This document shows positions 31,320 to 38,693 of a stretch of 64,000 bases of DNA, piece by piece. The DNA is from Mycobacterium lacus (lineage in GTDB: Bacteria; Actinomycetota; Actinomycetes; Mycobacteriales; Mycobacteriaceae). A model generated the notes under the pieces. The model was not told the origin of the DNA. It ran no database searches and saw only the letters and a program-made list of their open reading frames with translations. Position 1 is the first letter of the stretch. Each line of letters begins with the position of its first letter. A program made the translations under genes and the position numbers. The DNA lies in assembly GCF_010731535.1 (NCBI RefSeq), contig NZ_AP022581.1, positions 124,001 to 188,000 on the forward strand, given 5' to 3'.

Positions 31320-32012
31320 CTATTTGGTCGCCCGGGTGCCCATGTCCTCGGCCATCCGACCGGCTCCGTCGGTGATGTCCGGTCCGCACGCCTGGACGTC
31401 GATGACGACATCAGACACCGCGCTGAGCACGTGCTGGCAGCTCCGGCCGCTGCCGTCGGTCAGCGTGCGCACCTGTGTGATCTTCGGGGCGGCCCCGGTT
31501 ACGTTTCCGACGCTCCACTCGTTCGTCTTGTTCGAACTGGTCAAACTGACGGTTTGGCCGGCACAGGACCGCCACTTCTCGGCCGACGCTTCTACAAACG
31601 CGCGGGCCTTCTCAGCAGACGCAAAACTCGCCACCGCTTCGACCACCCGGTGCCCGGAGTCATTTCCAGTGGTGTGGAGTACCTCGCTGCGCATCGCGGT
31701 GGGGCCGAAGGGCCGATACACCGATTCCTCGAGCGGTTCGAAAAAACCGAGGCACTCCGGGTTCGACAGCGTTCCCTGCTGGGCACGCAGCTGGTCGCCG
31801 TGCCCCGAGGACACGATGTTTGGGTCGCCCAGGATCGTGCCAATTTCTTGTGCGCCGAGCAGGATTGATTCCACGCGGGGCGGAGCAGCTGGAGCGTTGG
31901 CCGCGCCGGTTGGCTGCGCGGCCGGCTTGCGGCCGCCCCCTCCCTGGGTGGCAAAGACCACCACCAGCGCGATTGCGACGACGACGGCCAAGGCGACGCC
32001 GCCGATGATCAA
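31320..32012 (-). CDS. Membrane-anchored PknH-like sensor domain (3' part of a frameshifted TIR gene)
   Basis: About 230 residues open in this frame. A transmembrane helix (IGGVALAVVVAIALVVVF) is followed by an Ala/Pro-rich linker and an extracellular domain resembling the PknH/LppH C-terminal sensor fold. Four cysteines (ECLGF, RSCAG, RSCQH, QACG) could form the usual two disulfides. The same frame is readable about 40 codons further upstream, through a Pro-rich stretch (RRYPSQPGTSAAPRPPTGQR) that suits a juxtamembrane region. It most likely belongs to the TIR open frame that overlaps its start, in the same original gene. On its own it would start at TTG 32012. Confidence 0.65.
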   Translation of the reverse strand: MIIGGVALAVVVAIALVVVFATQGGGGRKPAAQPTGAANAPAAPPRVESILLGAQEIGTILGDPNIVSSGHGDQLRAQQGTLSNPECLGFFEPLEESVYRPFGPTAMRSEVLHTTGNDSGHRVVEAVASFASAEKARAFVEASAEKWRSCAGQTVSLTSSNKTNEWSVGNVTGAAPKITQVRTLTDGSGRSCQHVLSAVSDVVIDVQACGPDITDGAGRMAEDMGTRATK

Positions 32013-32830
32013 CAGCCGCTTGTTTGATCCGGCGCCCGCCGGTGTGGGCGAGACGCGTTGCCCCGTCGGCGGGCGCGGCGCCGCGCTGGTACCGGGCTGC
32101 GAAGGGTACCTGCGCCCGCCGGTCGCTGCGGTTCTGTCTTGGCGGGTGTTGGCGACGGACCCGCCGATTTGTCTTTGGCGTCGATCTCGGCCAGCACGTT
32201 GTCGATTTCGCTGCGGGTGCGGTAGGTGACGTCGTGTCGGAGGCGCAGCATGCGCAGCAGTTGGGCGATGTCGCTTCGAGCGCTGGGGTCGTCACCGTCC
32301 TCGTCGAGTCCGGATCTGAGTTCGACCATCAGTTGGAGCTGCTGTTGGGGGCTGAGTTCTTTTTCGGCGAGGGTGTTGCCCAACCGCGTTATGTAGCCGA
32401 ACGGCACGGGCGGCTCTTCGGGCAGCGGCGAGGGCAACGGCTGGACCTTGCCGCGGAGCGCGTGGATGGCGGTAACCAGTTGGATGCCGGCATCGACGGT
32501 CGGGTTTTGGTAGTCGATGATCTGCAGATTGGCGACGGGATTGACCCGGACGCTGTCGACCGGCCCCACCTTGACCGGAAGGATCGGCCGGTTTAGAGCC
32601 TGCGCGTAGCGCAACTCGGCTTGACTCGGCTTGGACTGCAGCCAGTGATTCGACAGCGCGACGATGAAAACCTCACAGGTGCGGATCTGCTCCAGGATTG
32701 CGCTCCACCAGGCGTCCCCACCCCCCAGCTCTTGGTCGAACCAAACCTGCTGTTGGGCGCGTTTGAGCGCGGTCGTCAGGGCCTCGAGCGACGACCTGTC
32801 TTGGCTCGAGTAGCTGATAAACAGGGCCAT
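32009..32830 (-). CDS. TIR-domain protein (5' part of a frameshifted gene)
   Basis: A 273-residue frame with a TIR domain at residues 1-125. Box 1 is ALFISYSSQD. The putative NAD-hydrolase glutamate is E72 in SQAELRYAQAL, placed as in active bacterial TIRs. VWFDQELGGGDAW is the helix A/loop region. Residues 130-225 are a helical linker. After about residue 238 the sequence turns into Arg-rich text that is probably out of frame, while the other frame continues into a transmembrane helix and sensor domain. ATG 32830 has AGGAG 7 nt upstream. It lies 143 bp downstream of the RyR membrane gene on the same strand. Confidence 0.8.
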   Translation of the reverse strand: MALFISYSSQDRSSLEALTTALKRAQQQVWFDQELGGGDAWWSAILEQIRTCEVFIVALSNHWLQSKPSQAELRYAQALNRPILPVKVGPVDSVRVNPVANLQIIDYQNPTVDAGIQLVTAIHALRGKVQPLPSPLPEEPPVPFGYITRLGNTLAEKELSPQQQLQLMVELRSGLDEDGDDPSARSDIAQLLRMLRLRHDVTYRTRSEIDNVLAEIDAKDKSAGPSPTPAKTEPQRPAGAGTLRSPVPARRRARRRGNASRPHRRAPDQTSGC

Positions 32831-32973
32831 TAACAGTCTCCTCGACGACAGCCATAGGGAGCTAACACGGCGAATCCGACAAGCGACGGTAGCTCATGGT
32901 GTTGGGCGCAGCAATCGTCGTTGGCAAACGCGCGCCCCGACCGTGTGGTCGAGGCGTTCATCCCCAGCGATCC

Positions 32974-35340
32974 CTACACATCGGTGACGGTCGCCTCGGC
33001 CGGGGGATGGAATTCGGCGTAACGGCGTGCGAACTCGTGGCCCGGAACCGGCCATTGCTCGCCGTCGGCGCCCCGGACGACCCAGTCCCCGTCCGCGGCA
33101 ACGGCGGGGCCTTCCAACGTGTTGATGGTTTCGCCCCCGTTTGCCGGTCGGGCCTGGACCAGCCCCCTTCTGCGCCATTGCCCGTCGCCGGCCGGCTCGT
33201 AGGTGGCCCGGAAGATGTCGCCGCGCACCGACCAAGTCTTCCCGTCGGCGTGCACCGCCCAATCTCCGGCGGCGGCCCGCATGGTGTGTCCCGAATCCGA
33301 CTTCCACGTCCACGGTGTGCTCCGTTGTTCGGCGGTGACAGTCCCGACTCGGGTGAACGACCGCCACAGCGGACGGGACCGAAAGCCGAGCTGGCGCAGG
33401 CTCCACAGGGTTCCCGCCAAACTGCGTATTGCGGCGTTGCGCAGATCCGGCGTGCTTTCGACCACCGACCAGTCGACCAGCTTGTCGTGAATCTTGCGCG
33501 AGTCGTCGCGTGGGGAGCCGTATTTCCAGCCGTTGCGGCGGTAGTAGCGACACCAGTCTTCATGTTCTGCCCGTGCCATGTTTATCGCGGAGTAGTGGTC
33601 GAAGCCCATGAGTGAAAGCTGTTCAAGTGGCGGCAATCCGGCCATATCGCGCCCGGATAGCTGGGCCGGCGGGCTGCCCCAGGTATTCCAGGTATGTCCC
33701 GCGATCCGTTCAACCATCCACAACGCGTTGCGCACCTGGCGTCGATTGGATCCGCGGTAGAACTCGCTAAGCTCCGCCCACGGCATCGAGGCCGGGGACC
33801 GCGGCGCCTCCGGGTCGATCGTCGCGACGTAGCGCTCGTGGATCAGCCTTGCCGCCCGTTCCCAGGCGTCCTGGACCTGACCCTCCCGGGTGTCCAGCAC
33901 CAGGGAGTAGGACTGCAGCAGCCCGACGACGGGGATCGAGTCGTCGGCGATGCTGGTGTTGCGGTCCGAGGTGTAAACGGGCATCTCGGGGAAGCGGGCG
34001 GCCAGCCTGGTGCCGGTCGTCGCGGCGTGGGTGTCCACCAAGATCACCGCGCAGGTCGCGGGGCCGGCATCACCGATCAGCTTCACCATGGTCGGTATCG
34101 TCGGCGCCTCCGCTATCGCGTCGATTGTCGGTCCCTCCGACATGAATCCGGATTGCTGACGGTAAAACTCGTGATCCCTCAGGTAGTCCTCGGCGTCTCC
34201 GTCGACGAGTGTGAGCGTCGGCAGCGGAGCTGCGCCGGGCGGGGTGTAGAAGTCGCGCTCCAGCGCGCGACGGGTCAGGTTCGCGCACAGTGCCAGCGTC
34301 AATTGCGAAGTGCCGCAGACGAATACGCGCTGTATGTTGCCTGCGGCGACGATGCCGTCGAGTAGCCGGCCAGCGGTCACCTCGTACTTGCCGACCACAT
34401 CGGCCGCCCACCGGGTGTCGGATCCGCCGAACTGCTGGGCGCGCCACGCTTCGGCCAACCATGGGTCGTCGATGCGCACGATGAGGGGCAACCGTTGCTT
34501 GTTGGCGACCTCGGACAGCCGACGACTGATCAGGTCCAGCCACAACAGGTTGATCGCCGGGTCGGCCGCCATCAGGTAGAGCCGACCGAGGTGGCGCCAC
34601 AACCGTAGCGACACCAGGGTGGACGGCGTGTTGAAGTCCACCAGCACCACCCGGGCGCCCCGCCTGCGGGCCCGCTGTACCAGGTCGTCGCCGGCGCCGG
34701 TGATGACGACCAATGTGCCGCGCCGATCCAACGTCCGGGCGACCGCGCTGATCATCGGCAGGGCGTCGTCATCGACACCGACAATGGCGGTGACGGAATC
34801 GGCGAGGTTGGCCCGCAGCCTGTCCACCTGCGACCGGAAGACGCCGACCACGACGCCACCCAACCCGGTGAAGATCGCCGACAGCGCCGCTATCCGGGCC
34901 AGTTCTAGGCCGACCGGGGTGGGGTTCGGGCAGGTATGCCCGCTCAGTGAATAGTCACCGATCCCGCCCTTGACCAACTGGGCGGTCGCCATCAGCGGGG
35001 TGAAAAAGGCCGGGTGATTGGCGTCGTGACATCCCCAATAGGCGCTGAGGGCCAGGACCGCACTCATGGAAATGAGGACTGCGATCACGGTGAACGAAAC
35101 TCCCACCAACCGGTGGCTGCCGTCCGCCCGAAAGGTCAGCACGCACGCCGTGATCAACACCGCGACCATGATTCCGAGCGTCGGCATCGATCCCGGCCGG
35201 CCGAACCACCCCAGCCAGGCCGGCAACGCGTCGATGGTGGCGGGCTGCAGCGACACGACGGCCAGATAACCGATCAACACCAGGCCGACCACGGACACGG
35301 CCCACCGCGCGGCGGGCGGGGTTGTCCTCGTACGCGGCAT
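32974..35340 (-). CDS. Membrane protein with Rossmann/TrkA-N-like and RyR domains
   Basis: A 788-residue protein. Four transmembrane segments are predicted at about 13-32, 52-70, 78-100 and 147-168. Two Rossmann-like regions follow: SVTAIVGVDDDALPMISAV with GTLVVITGAGDD (182-218), and IQRVFVCGTSQLTLAL (336-351), like TrkA-N/RCK domains of ion channels. A RyR domain is at about 583-645, with INMARAEHEDW and NGWKYGSPRDDSRKIHDKLV. The C-terminus has two copies of a GDWxV...G..F...Y motif (about 690-715 and 755-780), also seen in small phage proteins. It probably senses a nucleotide and gates or signals at the membrane. It precedes the TIR gene. Confidence 0.75.
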   Translation of the reverse strand: MPRTRTTPPAARWAVSVVGLVLIGYLAVVSLQPATIDALPAWLGWFGRPGSMPTLGIMVAVLITACVLTFRADGSHRLVGVSFTVIAVLISMSAVLALSAYWGCHDANHPAFFTPLMATAQLVKGGIGDYSLSGHTCPNPTPVGLELARIAALSAIFTGLGGVVVGVFRSQVDRLRANLADSVTAIVGVDDDALPMISAVARTLDRRGTLVVITGAGDDLVQRARRRGARVVLVDFNTPSTLVSLRLWRHLGRLYLMAADPAINLLWLDLISRRLSEVANKQRLPLIVRIDDPWLAEAWRAQQFGGSDTRWAADVVGKYEVTAGRLLDGIVAAGNIQRVFVCGTSQLTLALCANLTRRALERDFYTPPGAAPLPTLTLVDGDAEDYLRDHEFYRQQSGFMSEGPTIDAIAEAPTIPTMVKLIGDAGPATCAVILVDTHAATTGTRLAARFPEMPVYTSDRNTSIADDSIPVVGLLQSYSLVLDTREGQVQDAWERAARLIHERYVATIDPEAPRSPASMPWAELSEFYRGSNRRQVRNALWMVERIAGHTWNTWGSPPAQLSGRDMAGLPPLEQLSLMGFDHYSAINMARAEHEDWCRYYRRNGWKYGSPRDDSRKIHDKLVDWSVVESTPDLRNAAIRSLAGTLWSLRQLGFRSRPLWRSFTRVGTVTAEQRSTPWTWKSDSGHTMRAAAGDWAVHADGKTWSVRGDIFRATYEPAGDGQWRRRGLVQARPANGGETINTLEGPAVAADGDWVVRGADGEQWPVPGHEFARRYAEFHPPAEATVTDV

Positions 35341-35440
35341 CCGTCGACTTCCTTTCGTCGTATCGGCTGCTCGGACGTCGAACAGTAAGCAGAATCGGCT
35401 GCTGAAGGCAACAACGGGACCGGGTTACCCCGGTGTGCCG

Positions 35441-36109
35441 CTACCCGACGAACCGGGACAGCCGCGCCGACAGATGTGGCACCAGCCCGCCGTCGGCATC
35501 CACCCGTTCCTCGACATAGGCCAGGTCGCCACCCTCGACGATGCCGTAGAGCCGTTTGGCGCCGCCGACCAGCAGGCCCGACCGACTGCGGGCGAGCGCA
35601 TCGGTCACCAACTCCCACGACGAGTGCGTTCGCGGCCGCCCGTAGAACAATTCGATATAGCCGGCCGAATGGGCCAACAACAATTCGATGGCTTGAGACT
35701 CGGTCGGGTCGTCGGGATCGCTGACAAAGCGCCAGAAGCCCGCCTCCCGTAACCCTGGTTCCCGGTACTCGCCGCTGTCGTTCAGCCGCCACGACCGGGC
35801 TTCCCAATTCAGATAGTCGCCGCCGTCATGCGAGACCACGATCTGCTGGCCGAACCGGTAATCCCCATCGTGTCCTCGGCCTTCGCCTTCGCCGCGCCAC
35901 ACGCCGACCAGCGGAAGCAGCGCCAGCAGCGCGTCGTTCAGGTTGGCGCCCTCGCGCAGATTCGCGGTGTCGGCGGGAATCGGCAGATCGTCGAAGGAGG
36001 GGATGTTGCGCGCCGCGGTCAGCTTGGCTCGTTCCGCGGCGGCGGCAACCGCTCGGTCACCGGAGCCTGCGAGATCGTCCGCTCTGTCGGGGCCCTCGTC
36101 GGATGTCAC
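35441..36109 (-). CDS. Nitrobindin-like heme protein (Rv0813c, FABP-like/THAP4-type)
   Basis: A 222-residue beta-barrel protein of the nitrobindin family. The family motif GxWxGxG appears as GVWRGEGEG (near 68-76). IELFYGRP and the barrel strands follow. Relatives bind ferric heme and react with nitric oxide or peroxynitrite. An N-terminal Asp/Ala-rich tail of about 35 residues precedes the barrel. GTG 36109 overlaps the stop of a tiny membrane-protein frame by 4 bp (GTGA), suggesting coupled translation. The RyR gene starts about 100 bp downstream on the same strand. Confidence 0.87.
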   Translation of the reverse strand: MTSDEGPDRADDLAGSGDRAVAAAAERAKLTAARNIPSFDDLPIPADTANLREGANLNDALLALLPLVGVWRGEGEGRGHDGDYRFGQQIVVSHDGGDYLNWEARSWRLNDSGEYREPGLREAGFWRFVSDPDDPTESQAIELLLAHSAGYIELFYGRPRTHSSWELVTDALARSRSGLLVGGAKRLYGIVEGGDLAYVEERVDADGGLVPHLSARLSRFVG

Positions 36110-36204
36110 GACTCGTCAGTGATGAGACGGTACAGCACATACAGCGCAAACCATGAGATGACCAAGGTCGCCGCGACCAGCATGATCTCGAAGAACAGCA
36201 CCAC
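36106..36204 (-). CDS. 32-residue single-helix membrane micro-protein
   Basis: A short frame encoding a peptide that reads [20 protein letters not shown] in its core, a clear transmembrane helix, followed by LITDES. GTG 36204 or GTG 36201 can start it; no strong ribosome site is seen, so it may be leaderless or weakly translated. Its TGA overlaps the GTG of the nitrobindin gene. I recall similar tiny proteins ahead of nitrobindin genes in actinobacteria, but could not check. Function is unknown; a membrane tether or small regulator for its partner is possible. Confidence 0.6.
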   Translation of the reverse strand: MVLFFEIMLVAATLVISWFALYVLYRLITDES

Positions 36205-36281
36205 GGGGACGAGTCTATTCGCCTTTATCCGGTGGTGGCGGCTTCCGGGGCTGGGCCTGTCTGGCCGCCATTCGGACCGAG

Positions 36282-36584
36282 TCAGGCGATCTTGACGTCC
36301 ACCTCGTGGATGCCCGCACCCGTCGGCTCCACGATTGCGTCGCCGTTGCCGACCTTCGACAACGCGCGCAGCGTCCAGGATCCCGGTGCCGCGAAGAACC
36401 GGAAGTCACCAGTGGCCGATGCGACGACTTCCGCGGTGAACTCGTCGGAGGAGTCCAGCAGGCGCACAAACGCGCCGCCCACGGCCTGACCGTCACGGTC
36501 CACGACACGGCCGGTGATCACGGTTTCCTTCTCCAAGTCGACGCTGGCGGGCAACGTCAGTCCTTGCTTCGGTCCAGAGCACAT
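36282..36584 (-). CDS. sseC: SseC-family protein, DUF1416
   Basis: A 100-residue protein with a single beta-sandwich (transthyretin/CNA-B-like) domain: VITGRVVDRDGQAVGGAFVR and GDFRFFAAPGSWTLRAL are typical. It begins MCSGPKQGLTLP, with a conserved N-terminal Cys. It sits one base after the cysA2 stop, so it is translationally linked to the sulfurtransferase. The family is thought to assist sulfur transfer, but no activity is established. The length equals M. tuberculosis SseC. Confidence 0.87.
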   Translation of the reverse strand: MCSGPKQGLTLPASVDLEKETVITGRVVDRDGQAVGGAFVRLLDSSDEFTAEVVASATGDFRFFAAPGSWTLRALSKVGNGDAIVEPTGAGIHEVDVKIA

Positions 36585-36585
36585 A

Positions 36586-37419
36586 TCAGCTTCCCAACTC
36601 GATCGGGGCACCCACCAGGGAGCCGTATTCTGTCCAACTGCCGTCGTAGTTCTTGACGTTCTTGTGGCCGAGTAATTCCTGCAAAACGAACCAGGTGTGC
36701 GAGGAACGTTCCCCGATCCGGCAGTACGCAATCGTTTCCTTGGTGCCGTCCAGGCCGGCGTCCGCGTACAGCTCGGCCAACTCCTCGTCGGACTTGAAGG
36801 TGCCGTCCTCGTTGGCGGCCTTGCTCCACGGCACGTTGATGGCGCCGGGGATATGTCCTGGCCGCTGGCTTTGCTCCTGCGGCAGGTGCGCGGGCGCCAG
36901 GATCTTGCCGGAGAACTCGTCGGGGGAACGCACGTCCACCAGGTTCTTGACGCCGATGGACGCGAGGACCTCGTCCCTGAACGCCCGGATCGAGTTGTCC
37001 GGTGGTGCCGCGGTGTAGGAGGTCGCCGGCCTACCGACGGGGTCGCTGGACAGCGGGCGACCGTCGAGCTCCCACTTCTTGCGTCCGCCGTCCAGCAGCT
37101 TGACTTGAGAGTGCCCGTAGAGCTTGAAGTACCAGTACGCGTAGGCGGCGAACCAGTTGTTGTTGCCGCCGTAGAGGATCACCGTGTCGTCGTTGGCGAT
37201 GCCGCGATCGCTGAGCAGCTTCGAAAACTGCTGGGCGTCGACGAAGTCGCGCTTGACCGGGTCCTGCAAATCGGTGCGCCAATCCAGCTTGATCGCGCCC
37301 GGGAGGTGGCCGGTGTCGTACGCGGTGGTGTCCTCGTCGACCTCGACGAAGACGACGTTGGCGGCGTCGAGGTTGCTCTCAGCCCAGTCGGCGGAGACCA
37401 GGACGTCCGAGCGTGCCAT
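36586..37419 (-). CDS. cysA2: Thiosulfate sulfurtransferase (tandem rhodanese) CysA2
   Basis: A 277-residue two-domain rhodanese transferring sulfane sulfur from thiosulfate to an acceptor. The inactive N-terminal rhodanese domain (about 5-130) has HLPGAIKLDW. The catalytic C-terminal domain (about 150-270) carries the active-site loop CRIGERS with persulfide Cys near 233. ATG 37419 follows AAAGGATCC. Two small frames on the same strand upstream (a poly-Cys peptide and a 12-codon frame) suggest attenuation by cysteine supply. No thioredoxin gene equivalent to thiX is present between this gene and lmeA. Confidence 0.93.
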   Translation of the reverse strand: MARSDVLVSADWAESNLDAANVVFVEVDEDTTAYDTGHLPGAIKLDWRTDLQDPVKRDFVDAQQFSKLLSDRGIANDDTVILYGGNNNWFAAYAYWYFKLYGHSQVKLLDGGRKKWELDGRPLSSDPVGRPATSYTAAPPDNSIRAFRDEVLASIGVKNLVDVRSPDEFSGKILAPAHLPQEQSQRPGHIPGAINVPWSKAANEDGTFKSDEELAELYADAGLDGTKETIAYCRIGERSSHTWFVLQELLGHKNVKNYDGSWTEYGSLVGAPIELGS

Positions 37420-37473
37420 GGTGGGGATCCTTTCGATTTGCGGTTGCTGACCGGGTGGTCAACCGGCGAGTAT

Positions 37474-37512
37474 CTACGCCGACATTCCCGGCGGGGCGTT
37501 GGTGGTCGACAC
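37474..37512 (-). CDS. 12-residue upstream open frame before cysA2
   Basis: GTG-started frame reading MSTTNAPPGMSA, preceded by TAGGAGTATCACC with AGGAG about 8 nt before the GTG, a better ribosome site than that of cysA2 itself. It ends 54 bp before the cysA2 start. It could tune translation of cysA2 or be the remnant of a lost gene start. Translation is plausible but unproven. Confidence 0.4.
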   Translation of the reverse strand: MSTTNAPPGMSA

Positions 37513-37610
37513 GGTGATACTCCTAGGTGCTCCGTTGCACAGGAATGGCGGGGAGACATGCGACGGTGGGGCTCCGAGCCGCTCCGAGTGCTATGCGGGA
37601 GCGCGCGTAC

Positions 37611-37679
37611 TCAGCAGCTACAGCAACAGCAACATCCCGCAATGCGGCACAGATCAACTGCGCGACGCTTGGTGAGCAT
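37611..37679 (-). CDS. Poly-cysteine leader peptide (22 residues)
   Basis: The frame starts MLTKRRAVDLCRIAG and ends with five consecutive Cys codons, Ser, Cys and stop. This matches the mycobacterial polycysteine short ORFs described as cysteine-responsive attenuators ahead of the cysA2-type sulfur operon: slow ribosomes at the Cys run alter structure or termination so that downstream genes are expressed when cysteine is short. It lies on the same strand, 191 bp before cysA2. No typical ribosome site precedes the ATG, consistent with the leaderless class. Confidence 0.78.
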   Translation of the reverse strand: MLTKRRAVDLCRIAGCCCCCSC

Positions 37680-37786
37680 GGGCTCAAGGCGGGCTGACAC
37701 GTCGGCAAGCTTACCCAAAGACATAGTGATCAAGCCAACAGCGATTGCGCAGCACCGCGATACCCTCGCTACGGTCATGGCGGTCA

Positions 37787-38599
37787 TCACTGCTTAAACC
37801 CTTCCAGGGTGATGGTTACTCCCCGGGTGATGCCTTCGATGATGACGTCGGAACCGCGTGCCCCCACGGTGGTCGGGGCCACTCCGAACGGCAGCCGCTG
37901 GTTGGTCAGCCTGCCGCTGAAGGCGTGGAGCACCGCGTCCCGTTTGTCGTCCGGAACGACCTGGTTCGCGGTTTCGGGTCCGGTGACGACGCGTGTGGCG
38001 GTCAACACCAATGTCGCTTGGTCATACGGGGCGATCGAAAGGTCTACCGAGATGCTGACCCGGTGGTCGAAATTGGCCGACTTCGGTGGGGTGCCGCTGA
38101 ACACCAGCCCGTGGTTGCCGGATATCCCGGACTCGGTGGTACCGCCGGTGGCGTCGTTGGTGTCCTGGGGCGGCGCCTCGACCATCAGGTCGTTGATGCC
38201 CAGATACCGGCCCAGATGCATCGAGTCAATGATGATTCGGCTCTCCAGCTTGCCCACCGGGAGCTTGGCATCGGGCCTGACCAGCCACGATGCGTAGGTC
38301 AGGTCGATCGAGTGCATAGTGGCCTCGAGCGTTGCCTTGCCGACCATCGCGTGATCGATCGCGTTGGCCTTGATCTCGAGCTCTTTGTAGTGATCCCGCA
38401 TCGCCTGCGGGATGAACGGGAATGCCAGGATCGCGACGAACGGGTCCGACCCCAGGTTTGCCGCCTTGCGCACATTGCACGAGAGGCGGTACTCGGCGTA
38501 GATGCTCGCGCCGAAATCGACCCCGACGGCACCGGCGGCGATGACGGCTAACGTGACCGCCGCTGCGATCACCCCGATGAGCACCTTTCGCATCCGCAT
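37787..38599 (-). CDS. lmeA: LmeA-like mannan elongation factor (DUF2993)
   Basis: A 270-residue envelope protein. An N-terminal signal/anchor MRMRKVLIGVIAAAVTLAVI precedes a periplasmic DUF2993 lipid-binding fold rich in beta strands. In M. smegmatis LmeA binds phosphoinositides and supports MptA in lipomannan elongation. ATG 38599 gives the expected 270 residues; an ATG at 38671 would add 24 residues before the signal and is less likely. An IS1380-family element ends only 95 bp upstream, so the promoter may have been replaced or shortened. Confidence 0.83.
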   Translation of the reverse strand: MRMRKVLIGVIAAAVTLAVIAAGAVGVDFGASIYAEYRLSCNVRKAANLGSDPFVAILAFPFIPQAMRDHYKELEIKANAIDHAMVGKATLEATMHSIDLTYASWLVRPDAKLPVGKLESRIIIDSMHLGRYLGINDLMVEAPPQDTNDATGGTTESGISGNHGLVFSGTPPKSANFDHRVSISVDLSIAPYDQATLVLTATRVVTGPETANQVVPDDKRDAVLHAFSGRLTNQRLPFGVAPTTVGARGSDVIIEGITRGVTITLEGFKQ

Positions 38600-38693
38600 A
38601 TTGTCGCCTAGCAGCTGGCTGGGATTGACCGGCCGGCGCCTCGCGCTTCCGTCCGGATCACTCCCATGCAACCGGGTGGTGCCTCGACGACGT

